Assembly: GCF_013488225.1 (NCBI RefSeq)
Contig: NZ_CP041239.1
Location: 310,001-374,000 of the forward strand
Source: Sinorhizobium mexicanum
GTDB lineage: Bacteria > Pseudomonadota > Alphaproteobacteria > Rhizobiales > Rhizobiaceae
DNA: 64,000 bases
Direction: 5' to 3'
Both the position numbers and the translations under genes were made by a program. Below, one piece after another: positions 1 to 8,805 of the stretch. Under the pieces are notes generated by a model. The model saw only the letters and a program-made list of their open reading frames with translations, searched no databases and had not been told where the DNA came from. Each line of letters opens with the position of its first letter. Position 1 is the first letter of the stretch.

Positions 1-752
1 AGCGCCAAAGCGACGCCGATGCCCGCAATGCGATCTTTACGCGCTTGCGCGGCGCGGTCGACAGAGGCGCGATTTTGACGCGGAGGCTACTGGACCACGG
101 AAGTCTAGCCCGTCGTGGCTATGCTGGCACGACGCCTACGCAGCTGTCTGTCGCCGTTGAGGCCTTGCGCCCCTCGTTGAGCCCGGACACACTGATGGAA
201 ATAGAGATCGAATCTGGCCTGTGGCCGGTGAAGGCTGATCCCGATGAGCTCTATTTTGCGTTACTGAACTTGTGTCGAAACGCTGATGCAGCCACGCGCA
301 AAGGCGGCCTGATCGTCATCTCCGCTGCGAATGTGTCGGCCCGATCGGATGGGTACGGTGGAATGGTCGCAATCACAGTCCGCGACAACGGCTCAGGGAT
401 GACCGAGGAGGTCATGGGCCGTGTCTTCGAGCCGTATTTCACGACGAAGGAGGTTGGCGTCGGAACTGGCCTGGGGCTTGCCCAAGTTCGTGCGTTTGTC
501 GAGCGCCAAGGTGGATGGATTCAATTGCAGTCCGAGTTAGGCGTCGGAACCGCGATCCAGCTAATTTTCCCCCGTGTGCCGGACGAGGAGTCTGCTGCTC
601 CGGTTCTGGAACCGAACAGTGACGTCAGCTGCTCGCACGCGGCTCCCTCGACTATCAGCTATAGCCCGCAGCCGAACGGGGGCATCTTCCATGTCGTACC
701 CTCAACGGGGCGACAGCCTTGTTTGGAACGGGCACCCTCGGAGTCCCGTTGA
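1..752 (+). CDS. Sensor histidine kinase, C-terminal part (cut by window edge)
   Basis: The frame is already open at base 3, so the gene starts outside the window. What is visible is the end of the dimerisation region (AILTRRLLDHGSLARR) and then a full HATPase_c domain: N box LLNLCRNADAA, G1 box DNGSGM, F box FEPYFTTKE and G2 box GTGLGLAQV. It would phosphorylate itself and pass the phosphate to a response regulator. After the ATPase domain a ~60-residue low-complexity tail carries no receiver domain. The dimerisation stretch resembles the expected continuation of the truncated kinase at 38651-39139, so the two may belong to one kinase family. The input domain and partner cannot be seen. Confidence 0.85.
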   Translation, partial: RQSDADARNAIFTRLRGAVDRGAILTRRLLDHGSLARRGYAGTTPTQLSVAVEALRPSLSPDTLMEIEIESGLWPVKADPDELYFALLNLCRNADAATRKGGLIVISAANVSARSDGYGGMVAITVRDNGSGMTEEVMGRVFEPYFTTKEVGVGTGLGLAQVRAFVERQGGWIQLQSELGVGTAIQLIFPRVPDEESAAPVLEPNSDVSCSHAAPSTISYSPQPNGGIFHVVPSTGRQPCLERAPSESR

Positions 753-781
753 TGGATGCGGCAAGTGGCCCCGGGCGGGCT

Positions 782-1373
782 CGATCATCTCGGGCACACG
801 ATACCGATGTGATCGACACCCCGTTTGTCAGGGCCACCTATCCGGGCGCCTAAGTTTCTCGATATCTTCTCAACGGATATGCCAAGGTAGATCCTTCGCC
901 CGCCAAGACTTTGCAAGACAATTGCCATTCGACTGGCGTGAAGTGGAAATCCCTGATGCAGCGCATGTGTTTCTGGCTTACGTTCTGCAGCGCGGCGTCG
1001 GTCGCAACGGCTATTCCATCCGATCATCGACAAATCGCGAGCGTTCCTGTCAGTGACCTCCAAAATGCTCGATAATCGGTGGACACGCCTCATCGCCGAT
1101 AGTCGCGACGAATGGTTTGAACTTGGCTTTCACAGGAAGGCGGTATTCGACCTCCACGGCGAGCACGATCCTATCCTCAGCGCCCGCGAAGTCGAAAGCC
1201 TCCGTTGGAGCGCACTTGGCAAGGGTAGCAAAGACGTCGCGGTTATTCTCGGCCGGTCCGAACACACGATCCAGACCTACCTGAAGACCGCCCGTTTCAA
1301 GCTTCAGAATGTAACGATCTCGGCCGCAATTGCTCGGGTCATACAGCCTCGCCTAACGGCAATAATGGAATAA
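782..1373 (+). pseudogene. LuxR-type quorum-sensing regulator, broken by a stop and two frameshifts
   Basis: Joining three frames rebuilds an autoinducer-binding LuxR protein. From about 809 the frame reads VIDTPFVRATYPGA, meets TAA at 851-853 where a Trp is expected, and continues VSRYLLNGYAKVDP. At about 894 one base is missing and the frame shifts to FARQDFARQLPFDWREVE. At about 1020 another base is missing, after which it reads PIIDKSRAFLSVTSKMLDN and runs to a LuxR helix-turn-helix (LSAREVESLRW through [13 protein letters not shown]). The last part alone is an open frame at 1053-1373 (106 aa) and could make a DNA-binding fragment. The PFDW and HTH motifs place it in the TraR/CinR-like group by recollection of the family. 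No LuxI gene is in view. Confidence 0.75.
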
Positions 1374-1378
1374 AGCGG

Positions 1379-2308
1379 ATGCAAACAAAACCTTTCCGTA
1401 TCGGTACGCGCGGCAGTCCGCTGGCGCTCGCACAAGCCCATGAGGCACGTGACCGTTTGATGTCGGCCCACGGCCTTCCCGAGGAAATGTTTGAGATCGT
1501 CGTGCTCACGACGCGCGGCGACCGCATTACCGACCGGTCGCTTGCCGAGATCGGCGGCAAGGGGCTCTTCACGGAAGAGCTTGAAGCGAAGCTCTTTGCC
1601 GGTGACCTGGATTTTGCCGTTCATTCGGCCAAGGACATGCCGACGATTCTTCCGGAGGGACTCCATCTTTCGGCATATCTGCCGCGCGAGGACATCCGTG
1701 ACGCTTTCATCGGGCGGACCGCTCGCAAGCTGGTCGAGTTGCCCAGTGGCGCGACTGTCGGCTCCTCGTCGCTGCGTCGGCAGGCATTGATCCGCCGTTT
1801 GCGGCCCGACATCAACGTTATCACCTTTCGAGGTCTGGTCGATACCCGGTTGCGCAAAGTGGAGGACGGTCAGGTCGACGCTACACTGCTGGCGGTCGCA
1901 GGGCTGAAGCGACTCGGGAAGGTAGGCGTCATCACCGAGCTTCTCGGACCCGAAGACTTTCCGCCTGCCCCGGCTCAGGGCGCCATCGGCCTCGAGAGCC
2001 GGATCGGCGATGCGCGGGTCGACGACCTCCTGGCGGCCGTCAATGATCCGGTGGCGTTCGATACCGTCTCCTGCGAGCGCGCCTTTCTCGCCGCGCTGGA
2101 CGGCTCGTGCCGCACGCCGATAGCGGGTTATGCCGTCTGCGAAGGCGACCGAATCCGTTTTTCCGGTCTGATCGTCACACCCGATGGCAGCCGCGAACAT
2201 GGGACAACGATCGACGGCAATCGCCGCGACGCCACGGCACTCGGTCATCTGGCGGGCACGGACGTGAGAGAACAGGCGGGCAGCGGTTTTTTCGACGACT
2301 GGGGCTGA
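1379..2308 (+). CDS. hemC: Hydroxymethylbilane synthase (porphobilinogen deaminase)
   Basis: Polymerises four porphobilinogen molecules into hydroxymethylbilane in the cytoplasm, the third step of haem synthesis. The 309-residue protein has the usual family length. It opens with [13 protein letters not shown], carries the catalytic-Asp region VHSAKDMPT, the substrate-binding stretch [13 protein letters not shown] and [10 protein letters not shown], and the dipyrromethane-cofactor cysteine at residue 244 ([10 protein letters not shown]). One departure from the usual RGNVQTRLRKL is [11 protein letters not shown]. The ATG follows GGAATAAAGCGG. The expected downstream partner hemD is only a remnant here, so this may be a second hemC copy or the pathway may be completed elsewhere. 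Confidence 0.95.
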   Translation: MQTKPFRIGTRGSPLALAQAHEARDRLMSAHGLPEEMFEIVVLTTRGDRITDRSLAEIGGKGLFTEELEAKLFAGDLDFAVHSAKDMPTILPEGLHLSAYLPREDIRDAFIGRTARKLVELPSGATVGSSSLRRQALIRRLRPDINVITFRGLVDTRLRKVEDGQVDATLLAVAGLKRLGKVGVITELLGPEDFPPAPAQGAIGLESRIGDARVDDLLAAVNDPVAFDTVSCERAFLAALDGSCRTPIAGYAVCEGDRIRFSGLIVTPDGSREHGTTIDGNRRDATALGHLAGTDVREQAGSGFFDDWG

Positions 2309-2314
2309 AAGACG

Positions 2315-2445
2315 ATACGCGTGATCGTGGACCGTCCGGAACGTTCGGGCGAGCGTACCGTGTTTCGTCTGAAAGAGATGGGCATGAACCCATCGCGCTT
2401 CCTGTCTCCCGGCCGATTCACATGCCCGCGGTACTCATGGTGACA
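2315..2445 (+). pseudogene. hemD: Uroporphyrinogen-III synthase (hemD) N-terminal remnant
   Basis: Directly after hemC the frame reads RVIVDRPERSGERTVFRLKEMG, matching the hemD N-terminus (RVIVTRPExSGxRT). A missing base at about 2382 moves the reading to HEPIALPVSRPIHMP, again typical of HemD. The expected initiator is ATA rather than ATG. Similarity fades after about 2440 and the rest of the ~240-residue enzyme is absent. The position right behind hemC is the usual hemC-hemD order in alphaproteobacteria. Confidence 0.7.
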
Positions 2446-2452
2446 GGGAACG

Positions 2453-2881
2453 ATGCCACCTTCGTTTCAATGCATAGCAAGGTACACGTATCGGATATCT
2501 TTGGAGGATGAGAGTCTTTCGATAGCCTTTTTCAGACGTTCAACTTTATTGGCCACCGACGACGTCTTTGCCGAGGTCACGTGCCTTTCGGGAGGAAAAC
2601 CGGTGACGAGGTCGCTGTCCGTCGGCAATCCGAAGCCGCCATCGAGTGCAATGGAAACGGACTGGGACGCCTTTGAAGACTGTCTCAGGATGTCGCAAGG
2701 CAGGCCGCGGACCGTGCTGAAGATCGATGAGGCCTATGCCAAGCCGGCATCAGCGCGCTATCCGCATCTGCCCGTTTAGCTGCAGCCTGGAAACCATACG
2801 CTACCGCCGCCCGATGCCGAGGATGCATATATCGATCTGGACTGTGTGATGGAGCGAATGCTCTGGCTTGTGGAGCGGTAA
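2453..2881 (+). pseudogene. Unrecognised ORF interrupted by one in-frame TAG
   Basis: An open frame runs from 2453 to a TAG at 2777-2779 (108 aa) and then continues in the same frame without another stop for 33 codons to TAA at 2879-2881, ending [14 protein letters not shown]. Regular protein-like composition on both sides of the TAG suggests one gene of ~140 residues hit by a nonsense change. No family was recognised and the true start is uncertain. Bases 2882-3016, between it and the end of hemH, hold nothing recognisable. Confidence 0.35.
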
Positions 2882-3016
2882 CCGGCGACAGCTGGTTCGA
2901 GGCGCGCGTCTTGCCGCCTCCATGTCATGCTCTGGGCTAACAAGAAGGGCGTATTGGGGTCAGCCCCTTGAACAGGATAGCGGCGGAGAACCGGTCCACA
3001 GTTTTCCCATCCGGCC

Positions 3017-4051
3017 CTATACCCAACCCATCAATTCCCTTCGCACCGCTTTCTCCAGCACATTCACGCCGTCTTCACCATCGTTGAGACAGGGAATGTG
3101 AGTGAATTTCTCGCCGCCATTGTGATGGAAGGAATGGGCGGCCTGCTCGGCGATCTCCTCGAGCGTCTCCAGACAGTCGGAGACGAAGCCGGGATTGATG
3201 ACGGCGATGCGCTTCACACCCTTCTGCGCCAGCTTCTCCACCGTCTTGTCCGTATACGGCTGCAGCCATTCCTCCGGTCCGAAGCGGGACTGGAAGGTGA
3301 TCATGAATTTGTCTTCCAGCAGCCCCAGCTTCTCACGCAACAGGCGTCCAGTCTTCTGGCATTGCCTATAATAGGGATCGCCCTGCTGGAAATAAGACAT
3401 CGGGATGCCATGGAAGGAGGCGAGCAGCATGTCCGGCTGCCAGTCGAGCGTTGAAAGATGTCTCAGGACGGAATTGGCGAGCGCCTCGATATAGGTCGGA
3501 TCGTCGTGATAATCGGGAACGGTCCGCAGAGCCGGCTGCCAGCGCATGGCCATTAGTTTCTCAAAAGCCTTGTCGTTGACGGTGGCCGTGGTCGCGGCCG
3601 CATATTGCGGGTAAAGCGGGAAGAGCAGAATGCGATCGCAGCCTTCGTCCTTCAATGCCTGGATGCGCGAGGCAATCGACGGCTGTCCATAGCGCATCGC
3701 CCAATCGACCTTCACATTCGGCAAATCCTTCAGCCGCTCCGCCATGAGATCGGATTGGTTTCGGGTATACGTGCGCAGAAAGCTCTCGTTCCTTTCCTTG
3801 TTCCAGATCACCTCATAGGCCCTGCCCACCTTTTGCGGGCGGGTATTCAGCACGATGCCGAAAAGGATCGGGTACCATTTCCAGCGCGACCATTCGATGA
3901 CGCGCCGATCCATCAGGAATTCGCGCAGGTAACGGCGCATCGACTGGTAGTCGGTGCCATCGGGCGTACCGAGATTGATGAGAAGGACGCCGACTTTTCT
4001 GATTCTGACGGAGGGATGGTCCGCCGATTTGGCGGAAATATCTGCAGTCAT
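3017..4051 (-). CDS. hemH: Ferrochelatase
   Basis: Inserts Fe2+ into protoporphyrin IX to make protohaem, at or near the inner membrane. The 344-residue protein shows the N-terminal GVLLINLGTPDG motif, YLREFLMDRRVIE, the catalytic-His region LASFHGIPMSYFQQGDPY, and the late motif VKRIAVINPGFVSDCLETLEE with the conserved acidic residues. Length matches alphaproteobacterial ferrochelatases. A strong Shine-Dalgarno (AGGAG) precedes the ATG at 4051. Its position beside fix, ccm and cco genes fits a supply of haem for the cbb3 oxidase and the cytochromes in this window. Confidence 0.95.
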   Translation of the reverse strand: MTADISAKSADHPSVRIRKVGVLLINLGTPDGTDYQSMRRYLREFLMDRRVIEWSRWKWYPILFGIVLNTRPQKVGRAYEVIWNKERNESFLRTYTRNQSDLMAERLKDLPNVKVDWAMRYGQPSIASRIQALKDEGCDRILLFPLYPQYAAATTATVNDKAFEKLMAMRWQPALRTVPDYHDDPTYIEALANSVLRHLSTLDWQPDMLLASFHGIPMSYFQQGDPYYRQCQKTGRLLREKLGLLEDKFMITFQSRFGPEEWLQPYTDKTVEKLAQKGVKRIAVINPGFVSDCLETLEEIAEQAAHSFHHNGGEKFTHIPCLNDGEDGVNVLEKAVRRELMGWV

Positions 4052-4078
4052 CGAATACTCCTGCGCTGTGAGCTGCCC

Positions 4079-4351
4079 TCAGCCATCCAGCATCTGGGCA
4101 TATTCAGGGTGACGGCTTGCGAACCGCGCAATGAACGCACATTTGGCGATCACGCGACGGCCCCTGGCACGGAGCTGCTCGAACACGCCTTCGGCTAGCT
4201 TGGTGCCTATACCTCGCCCCGAAAACTCTTGCGGAACCTCGCTATGAAGCAGGATGATTCTGTCGTTCTCGATCTTGTAATATGCAACAGCTACGATATC
4301 GCCGACGGCAAGCTCGAAGTGCTTTGCTTCTGGATTATCGACCACGTGCAT
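4079..4351 (-). CDS. Small GNAT-fold N-acetyltransferase-like protein
   Basis: About 90 residues, the size of the single-domain COG2388-type GNAT proteins. The acetyl-CoA binding turn is visible as VPQEFSGRGIGTKLAEGVFEQ, followed by GRRVIAKCAFIARFASRHPEY, the typical end of this group. Substrate is unknown. The start chosen (MHVVDNPEAKHFEL) follows a GGGAGG; an upstream GTG at 4372 would add seven residues. It lies upstream of hemH on the same strand, 27 bp away, so co-transcription with hemH is possible. Confidence 0.75.
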   Translation of the reverse strand: MHVVDNPEAKHFELAVGDIVAVAYYKIENDRIILLHSEVPQEFSGRGIGTKLAEGVFEQLRARGRRVIAKCAFIARFASRHPEYAQMLDG

Positions 4352-4372
4352 CCATATCCATCCTCCCGCCAC

Positions 4373-4614
4373 GCTGCGGCAATACCGGTCAACGAGGCGG
4401 ATCAGTTAGCCACGTTTGGATACTCGACATTCGCCGTAATATGATCTTCATGCGAGCGGCATTTTCACTCGACTGATCCTGCAAGATTGCGGTTTGACAT
4501 TGATTGTGTGATGGCCGAAATCGGGCACAATCTCGTCGGCTCCATCCTGAACGCCTAAGCCAACGGCTCTTGTGGCGCGTGCAGGCGACTGAAGTTAGCC
4601 GCGACGACTACGCA
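4373..4614. other. Intergenic stretch without a recognised gene
   Basis: Upstream of the GNAT-like gene. A short frame reading FDIDCVMAEIGHNLVGSILNA ends near 4559 but matches nothing recognised. Promoters for the leftward GNAT-hemH pair should lie here. Confidence 0.3.
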
Positions 4615-4755
4615 CCCCGTGCCCTCCAGAGGCGATCCAGTATTGGAAGGAGGTCCGATGGGTTGACCGGTGAGTTTGATCCGGATCGACTTCCGAATAG
4701 GCGATGACCCCGTCTTGATCGACAACGAAGCGTGCCGGGGATTGGATGCGTCCAG
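4615..4755 (-). pseudogene. Peroxiredoxin-like C-terminal fragment
   Basis: Read on the minus strand the frame gives PARFVVDQDGVIAYSEVDPD followed by QTHRSTHRT. This matches the C-terminal beta-strand and tail of the AhpC/TSA-type proteins at 42832 (PARYVISSEGIVEYADI) and 44649 (PATFVIDQDGVVRGAFVEPD). The peroxidatic-Cys half is missing, so only a fragment survives. It is pinned between the GNAT gene and fixH. Confidence 0.6.
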
Positions 4756-4843
4756 CTTTTCCGAGCGGAAGATCCTTCCAGCCATGAGAGAGATGCTTAC
4801 CACGCCAACTTTAATCAACCCGGAACAGCAAAGTGAGCGGCTT

Positions 4844-5338
4844 ATGATCAGGCAAGGCAGTGAACCGCGCCGATTTACCGGATGGCATATGGAGGCGGTG
4901 ATGGGGTTGTTCTTCGGCACCATCATCTCCGTCAACATCATAATGTCCTGGCATGCCAGCCGGAGCTGGAGCGGCCTTGTCGTCGAGAACACCTACACCG
5001 CCAAACAGCAGTTCAATGGCAAGGTCGCCGAGACTCGCGCCTTCGAGGCAAGCGGCATCAAGGGAGAACTCATGTCCGAGCCGGGTGCTATTCGCTATGT
5101 GCTCACCCGCATGGGAAAGCCGGAGCGGGCAGTCGACCGGGTCGTCGCCGTCTTCAAAAGGCCTCTTGAGGAACACGAGAATATTCGCGTGGAGCTCCAG
5201 CGCGCGGGTGAGGGTGTTTTCATTTCGGCTCAACGGCTGAAGCCGAGCCAGTCGATCGCTGACGTGGCGGTCATGTCGCGTCCAGCGCTCGTCTATCGTC
5301 AAGCCATTCGTTTCGTCGTGCCGGGAGAACGCCAATGA
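4844..5338 (+). CDS. fixH: FixH (CcoH) cbb3 oxidase assembly protein
   Basis: A membrane protein needed with FixI and FixS to assemble cbb3-type cytochrome oxidase. The protein shows RRFTGWHM, one transmembrane helix (about residues 15-37), then WSGLVVENTYTAKQQFN, the hallmark of the FixH family, and a periplasmic Ig-like domain. The start at 4844 (164 aa) is chosen because homologues have about ten residues before the TGWH motif; in-frame ATGs at 4784 and 4793 would lengthen it. The stop overlaps fixI by four bases (ATGA). The usual upstream fixG (ccoG) gene is absent here. Confidence 0.88.
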   Translation: MIRQGSEPRRFTGWHMEAVMGLFFGTIISVNIIMSWHASRSWSGLVVENTYTAKQQFNGKVAETRAFEASGIKGELMSEPGAIRYVLTRMGKPERAVDRVVAVFKRPLEEHENIRVELQRAGEGVFISAQRLKPSQSIADVAVMSRPALVYRQAIRFVVPGERQ

Positions 5339-7620
5339 GTTGCTGCGCGGCGGCGGCCGGAACGACCTTGGTTGCAAACGGGGCGGGGCAGCGGCTGCCT
5401 CCGTCGGAAGAACTGTGGCTCGCGAGCCGGGCTCTTGGGGGCGGGTTGCGCCAGACGGACTTAAGCGTGCCGGGCGTACACTGCGGCGCCTGCATTACCA
5501 CACTCGAGACTGCGTTGCGGGTAAGACCCGAAGTGGAGCAGGCGCGCGTCAATCTCTCGTCTCGGCGCGTTGTGATCGTCTGGAAGGAGGAAATCGCTGG
5601 CAAGCGCAGCGATCCGGGAGAGCTTGTGCGCGCCATCAGCGAGCGCGGCTATGCGACGCATCTGTTCACCCCGAGCGAGGAGGAAGGCGATGCCGTCCTC
5701 AAACAACTGATCCGCGCGGTCGCCGTTTCCGGCTTTGCTGCGGCCAACATTATGCTGCTTTCGGTATCCGTGTGGTCGGGAGCGGATGCGGCGACACGCG
5801 ATCTTTTTCACTGGGTCTCGGCCATGATCGCGGGACCGGCACTGATCTATGCCGGCCGCGTCTTCTATCAGTCCGCCTGGAATGCGCTTCGCCACGGGTG
5901 GACCAACATGGATGTCCCGATCACGCTCGCAGTCACACTCTCCTATGGCATGTCGCTTTACGAGACGATCGGCCACGGAGAGCACACCTGGTTCGATGCG
6001 TCGGTCGCCCTTCTGTTCCTCCTGCTCATCGGCCGGACGCTGGACCATATGATGCGGTCCCGCGCACGTTCGGCGATCAGCGGCCTTGCGCGGCTGTCGC
6101 CGCGGGGAGCGACGGTCTTGCATGCCGACGATTCACGGGAGTATCGCGCCATCAGCGACATCACGGTCGGCGAGCGTCTGATGATCGCCGCCGGCGAGCG
6201 GATACCGGTGGATGGACGCGTGGCGTCGGGCATCAGCGATCTCGACCGCTCGGTGGTAAACGGCGAGAGCACGCCGATCTCGGTTGCCGCCGGCGATCTT
6301 GTCGAGGCCGGCACGCTCAACCTTACCGGGCCGCTGGTCCTCGAGGCGACGTCGAGTGCGCGGGACTCGTTTCTGGCAGACGTCATGGGTCTTATGGAGG
6401 CGGCCGAGGGCGGCAGGGCCCGCTATCGCCGGATTGCTGACCGGGCCGCACAATATTATTCGCCGGTCGTCCACTTGCTTGCGTTTTTGACGTTCATCGG
6501 CTGGATGATCATCGAGGGCGATGTTCGCCAAGCCATGCTGATCGCCGTCGCAGTCCTCATCATCACTTGTCCCTGTGCACTGGGGCTAGCAGTGCCCGTC
6601 GTGCAGGTGGTCGCTGCGGGGCGACTTTTTCAGGGCGGTGTGATGGTCAAGGATGGCTCTGCCATGGAACGACTTGCGGAAGTCGACACTGTGTTCCTCG
6701 ACAAGACCGGCACGCTGACCGTTGGCAGGCCGCGCGTCGTCAACGCGGAGGATATAGCGCCGGATGTACTCGCGACGGCCGCTGCGCTAGCCGTGTACTC
6801 ACGGCACCCGATCGCGAACGCGTTTCAGGACGCGGCCGGGGGCGGTCCGCCGCTTGCTGGGGAAGTGCGCGAAACCCCGGGTGCAGGGATAGAGGCAAAA
6901 ACGGATGACGGCATATACCGGCTCGGTAGTCGCCGCTTCGCAACTGGTGGTTTGGGCTTCGGGGGCGGGCAGTCGGAGGCAGTCCTGTCCCTAGATTGGC
7001 GGGAGCTCGCCTGCTTCCGCTTCGAGGACAGGCTGCGCCCGGCAACCGCTGAAGCAATCGAGGCGATTAACGACATGGGTCTTGACGTCGCCATCCTGTC
7101 CGGTGACCGCGAGCCGGTCGTCGAGGCTCTTGCAAACCACTTGAGGATCAAGGACTGGAAGGCAGAGCTGTCACCGCGCGGCAAGGTCGAGGCCTGCATC
7201 GCCGCCAATGAGAGCGGTCACAAGGTCCTGATGGTCGGCGACGGCATCAATGACGCGCCGGCCCTGCGCGCTGCCCATGTTTCCTTGGCGCCGGCCACTG
7301 CCGCCGATGTGGGGCGTCAAGCGGCGGATTTCGTATTTATGCATCAGCCGCTGACCGCTGTCCCGTTTGCGGTCGAGACGTCGCGCGGAGCCGGTCGCCT
7401 GATCCGCCAGAATTTCGCACTGGCAATCTGCTACAATCTGATTGCCGTGCCCATCGCTATTCTTGGCTATGCCACGCCATTGGTGGCGGCGGTCGCGATG
7501 TCCACCTCATCGCTGATCGTCGTTGCCAATGCGTTGCGGTTGGCGGGCCCGCCATCCTCCAGCGCATTCGATCGAATGGAATGTATTGCTGACCACCGCC
7601 CGTCAGGGACCGGACGATGA
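5335..7620 (+). CDS. fixI: FixI (CcoI) copper-translocating P1B-type ATPase
   Basis: Exports copper across the inner membrane to supply the CuB centre of cbb3 oxidase. The 761-residue protein opens with a Cys pair (MSCCAAAA), then an HMA domain with GVHCGACITTLE. It has membrane helices, the TGES-like actuator motif NGEST, the ion-binding CPC motif (ITCPCALGLAVP), the phosphorylation motif DKTGTLT and the hinge motif GDGINDAPALRAA. All catalytic motifs are intact. Four-base overlaps with fixH before and fixS after show translational coupling. Copper-transporter CopA proteins share the fold; the fixH-fixS context decides the FixI assignment. Confidence 0.95.
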   Translation: MSCCAAAAGTTLVANGAGQRLPPSEELWLASRALGGGLRQTDLSVPGVHCGACITTLETALRVRPEVEQARVNLSSRRVVIVWKEEIAGKRSDPGELVRAISERGYATHLFTPSEEEGDAVLKQLIRAVAVSGFAAANIMLLSVSVWSGADAATRDLFHWVSAMIAGPALIYAGRVFYQSAWNALRHGWTNMDVPITLAVTLSYGMSLYETIGHGEHTWFDASVALLFLLLIGRTLDHMMRSRARSAISGLARLSPRGATVLHADDSREYRAISDITVGERLMIAAGERIPVDGRVASGISDLDRSVVNGESTPISVAAGDLVEAGTLNLTGPLVLEATSSARDSFLADVMGLMEAAEGGRARYRRIADRAAQYYSPVVHLLAFLTFIGWMIIEGDVRQAMLIAVAVLIITCPCALGLAVPVVQVVAAGRLFQGGVMVKDGSAMERLAEVDTVFLDKTGTLTVGRPRVVNAEDIAPDVLATAAALAVYSRHPIANAFQDAAGGGPPLAGEVRETPGAGIEAKTDDGIYRLGSRRFATGGLGFGGGQSEAVLSLDWRELACFRFEDRLRPATAEAIEAINDMGLDVAILSGDREPVVEALANHLRIKDWKAELSPRGKVEACIAANESGHKVLMVGDGINDAPALRAAHVSLAPATAADVGRQAADFVFMHQPLTAVPFAVETSRGAGRLIRQNFALAICYNLIAVPIAILGYATPLVAAVAMSTSSLIVVANALRLAGPPSSSAFDRMECIADHRPSGTGR

Positions 7621-7838
7621 ACACGCTCGTCTATCTCATGCCAATTGCATTGGTTCTCGGCGGTCTCGGGCTAGTCGCATTTCTTTGGGCACTGACGAGC
7701 GGACAATATGAAGATCTGGATGGTGCGTCCTGGCGCGTCCTCGACGATCGCGATGGCAGACCGCAAACTCGAGAGAACGTTCAATTGCTTGATCGGAGTC
7801 AAAAGACCCATCCTCGGAACCGAGGTAGATTGATTTGA
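7617..7838 (+). CDS. fixS: FixS (CcoS) cbb3 oxidase maturation protein
   Basis: A small single-helix membrane protein required for haem and copper insertion into CcoN. The sequence begins MNTLVYLMPIALVLGGLGL and continues with AFLWALTSGQYEDLDGASWRVL, the FixS signature. The family is usually about 50-60 residues; this copy has 73, the extra C-terminal residues being polar and without recognisable motif. Its ATG overlaps the fixI stop by four bases. It closes the fixHIS operon. Confidence 0.9.
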   Translation: MNTLVYLMPIALVLGGLGLVAFLWALTSGQYEDLDGASWRVLDDRDGRPQTRENVQLLDRSQKTHPRNRGRLI

Positions 7839-8154
7839 TCTTTGTAGAGGCTCGTGCAATGAAAACCTTGTTATTGACATCGAACGACAAGGCGGCGGTT
7901 TTCCGCTCTCCCTTCTTCTCGCGGCGACCGGCCACGACTGTCGAGACAATCCCGGCGGGCGCAAACGGCAACCGCATACGAAGAGCAGGGTAGCCTGAGT
8001 AGTGAAGCTCCATGTTCGGCGCAAAGATGAGATTCACGCCGACCGCAGGCGTGGTTGCGGATCTTGTAGATAATTTCGTGAAGATTTGAACGCACAGGGT
8101 CAGAAAAAGACTTTTTGACGCACCGCGAGACCGCAGAAGAGAAAGAATAATTTG
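7839..8154. other. Gap between fixS and ccmA
   Basis: No gene is recognised. A minus-strand frame stays open through the whole gap and into ccmA, but its extension over known genes marks it as a shadow. A purine-rich AGAGAAAGA precedes the ccmA start. Confidence 0.3.
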
Positions 8155-8805
8155 ATGCACCTCGCCGCTGAAAATCTCGCTGCCCGACGTGGTAACAATC
8201 TGATTTTCGTTAATATTTCCTTCTGCTTGACGGGAGGCGAGGCCTTGGTTCTGACCGGCCGTAACGGCTCGGGGAAATCGACTTTGTCGCGTGTCGTGGC
8301 GGGCTTTCTGCGACCCGAAAAAGGCTCGGTCACATTCACTGATTCGGGAGGCCGGACCGACCGTCGGCCGAGCGAAGTCAGCCACTATCTCGGCCACCGA
8401 AACGCAATGAAAAATGAGCTTACGGTCGGCGAGAATCTCGATTTCTGGCGCTCGTTTCTGGACGACGGTTCGCAGACGCCGACGGCCTCGATCGACGATG
8501 CCGCGGAAGCGGTTGGCCTTGGCGGCATTATCCATCTTCCCTTCGGTTATCTTTCCGCAGGCCAGCAGCGTCGCTTCGCCTTCGCCAAGCTGCTCGTCGC
8601 ACATCGGCCGATCTGGATACTGGATGAGCCGACGGCGGCACTGGATACCGACGCTGACAGACTGTTTGCTGCGCTGATCCGCGAACATCAAAGAGAGGGC
8701 GGCATCGTGCTTGCCGCGACGCATCAACCGCTCGGGCTCAACAATGTGCAGGAATTGCGAATGAAGGGCTTCGCTGGTGGAGAAGCGGGGGTTTGGGGAG
8801 GATGA
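8155..8805 (+). CDS. ccmA: CcmA haem-exporter ATP-binding subunit
   Basis: ATPase of the CcmABCD complex that releases haem-loaded CcmE during c-type cytochrome maturation. About 216 residues with Walker A GRNGSGKST, Q/H-loop region, ABC signature LSAGQQRR, Walker B IWILDEP and the switch His in AATHQP. The ATG at 8155 is preferred to the TTG at 8152. The last codons overlap the ccmB start (ATGATGA). Its place next to fixHIS and cytochrome genes suits local demand for c-type haem attachment. Confidence 0.9.
   Translation: MHLAAENLAARRGNNLIFVNISFCLTGGEALVLTGRNGSGKSTLSRVVAGFLRPEKGSVTFTDSGGRTDRRPSEVSHYLGHRNAMKNELTVGENLDFWRSFLDDGSQTPTASIDDAAEAVGLGGIIHLPFGYLSAGQQRRFAFAKLLVAHRPIWILDEPTAALDTDADRLFAALIREHQREGGIVLAATHQPLGLNNVQELRMKGFAGGEAGVWGG

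Noticed and set aside
2957..2970. GGGG-TCAG-CCCC as hemH terminator
   Set aside because: Only four paired bases and no T-run on the hemH strand.
7826..7842. TTGATTTGATC as an anaerobox after fixS
   Set aside because: Lacks the second half-site ATCAA at the right distance and lies downstream of the operon.
7636..8727. Minus-strand open frame of 363 codons
   Set aside because: It covers fixS end, the gap and most of ccmA on the opposite strand. No family motifs; a shadow of GC-rich coding sequence.
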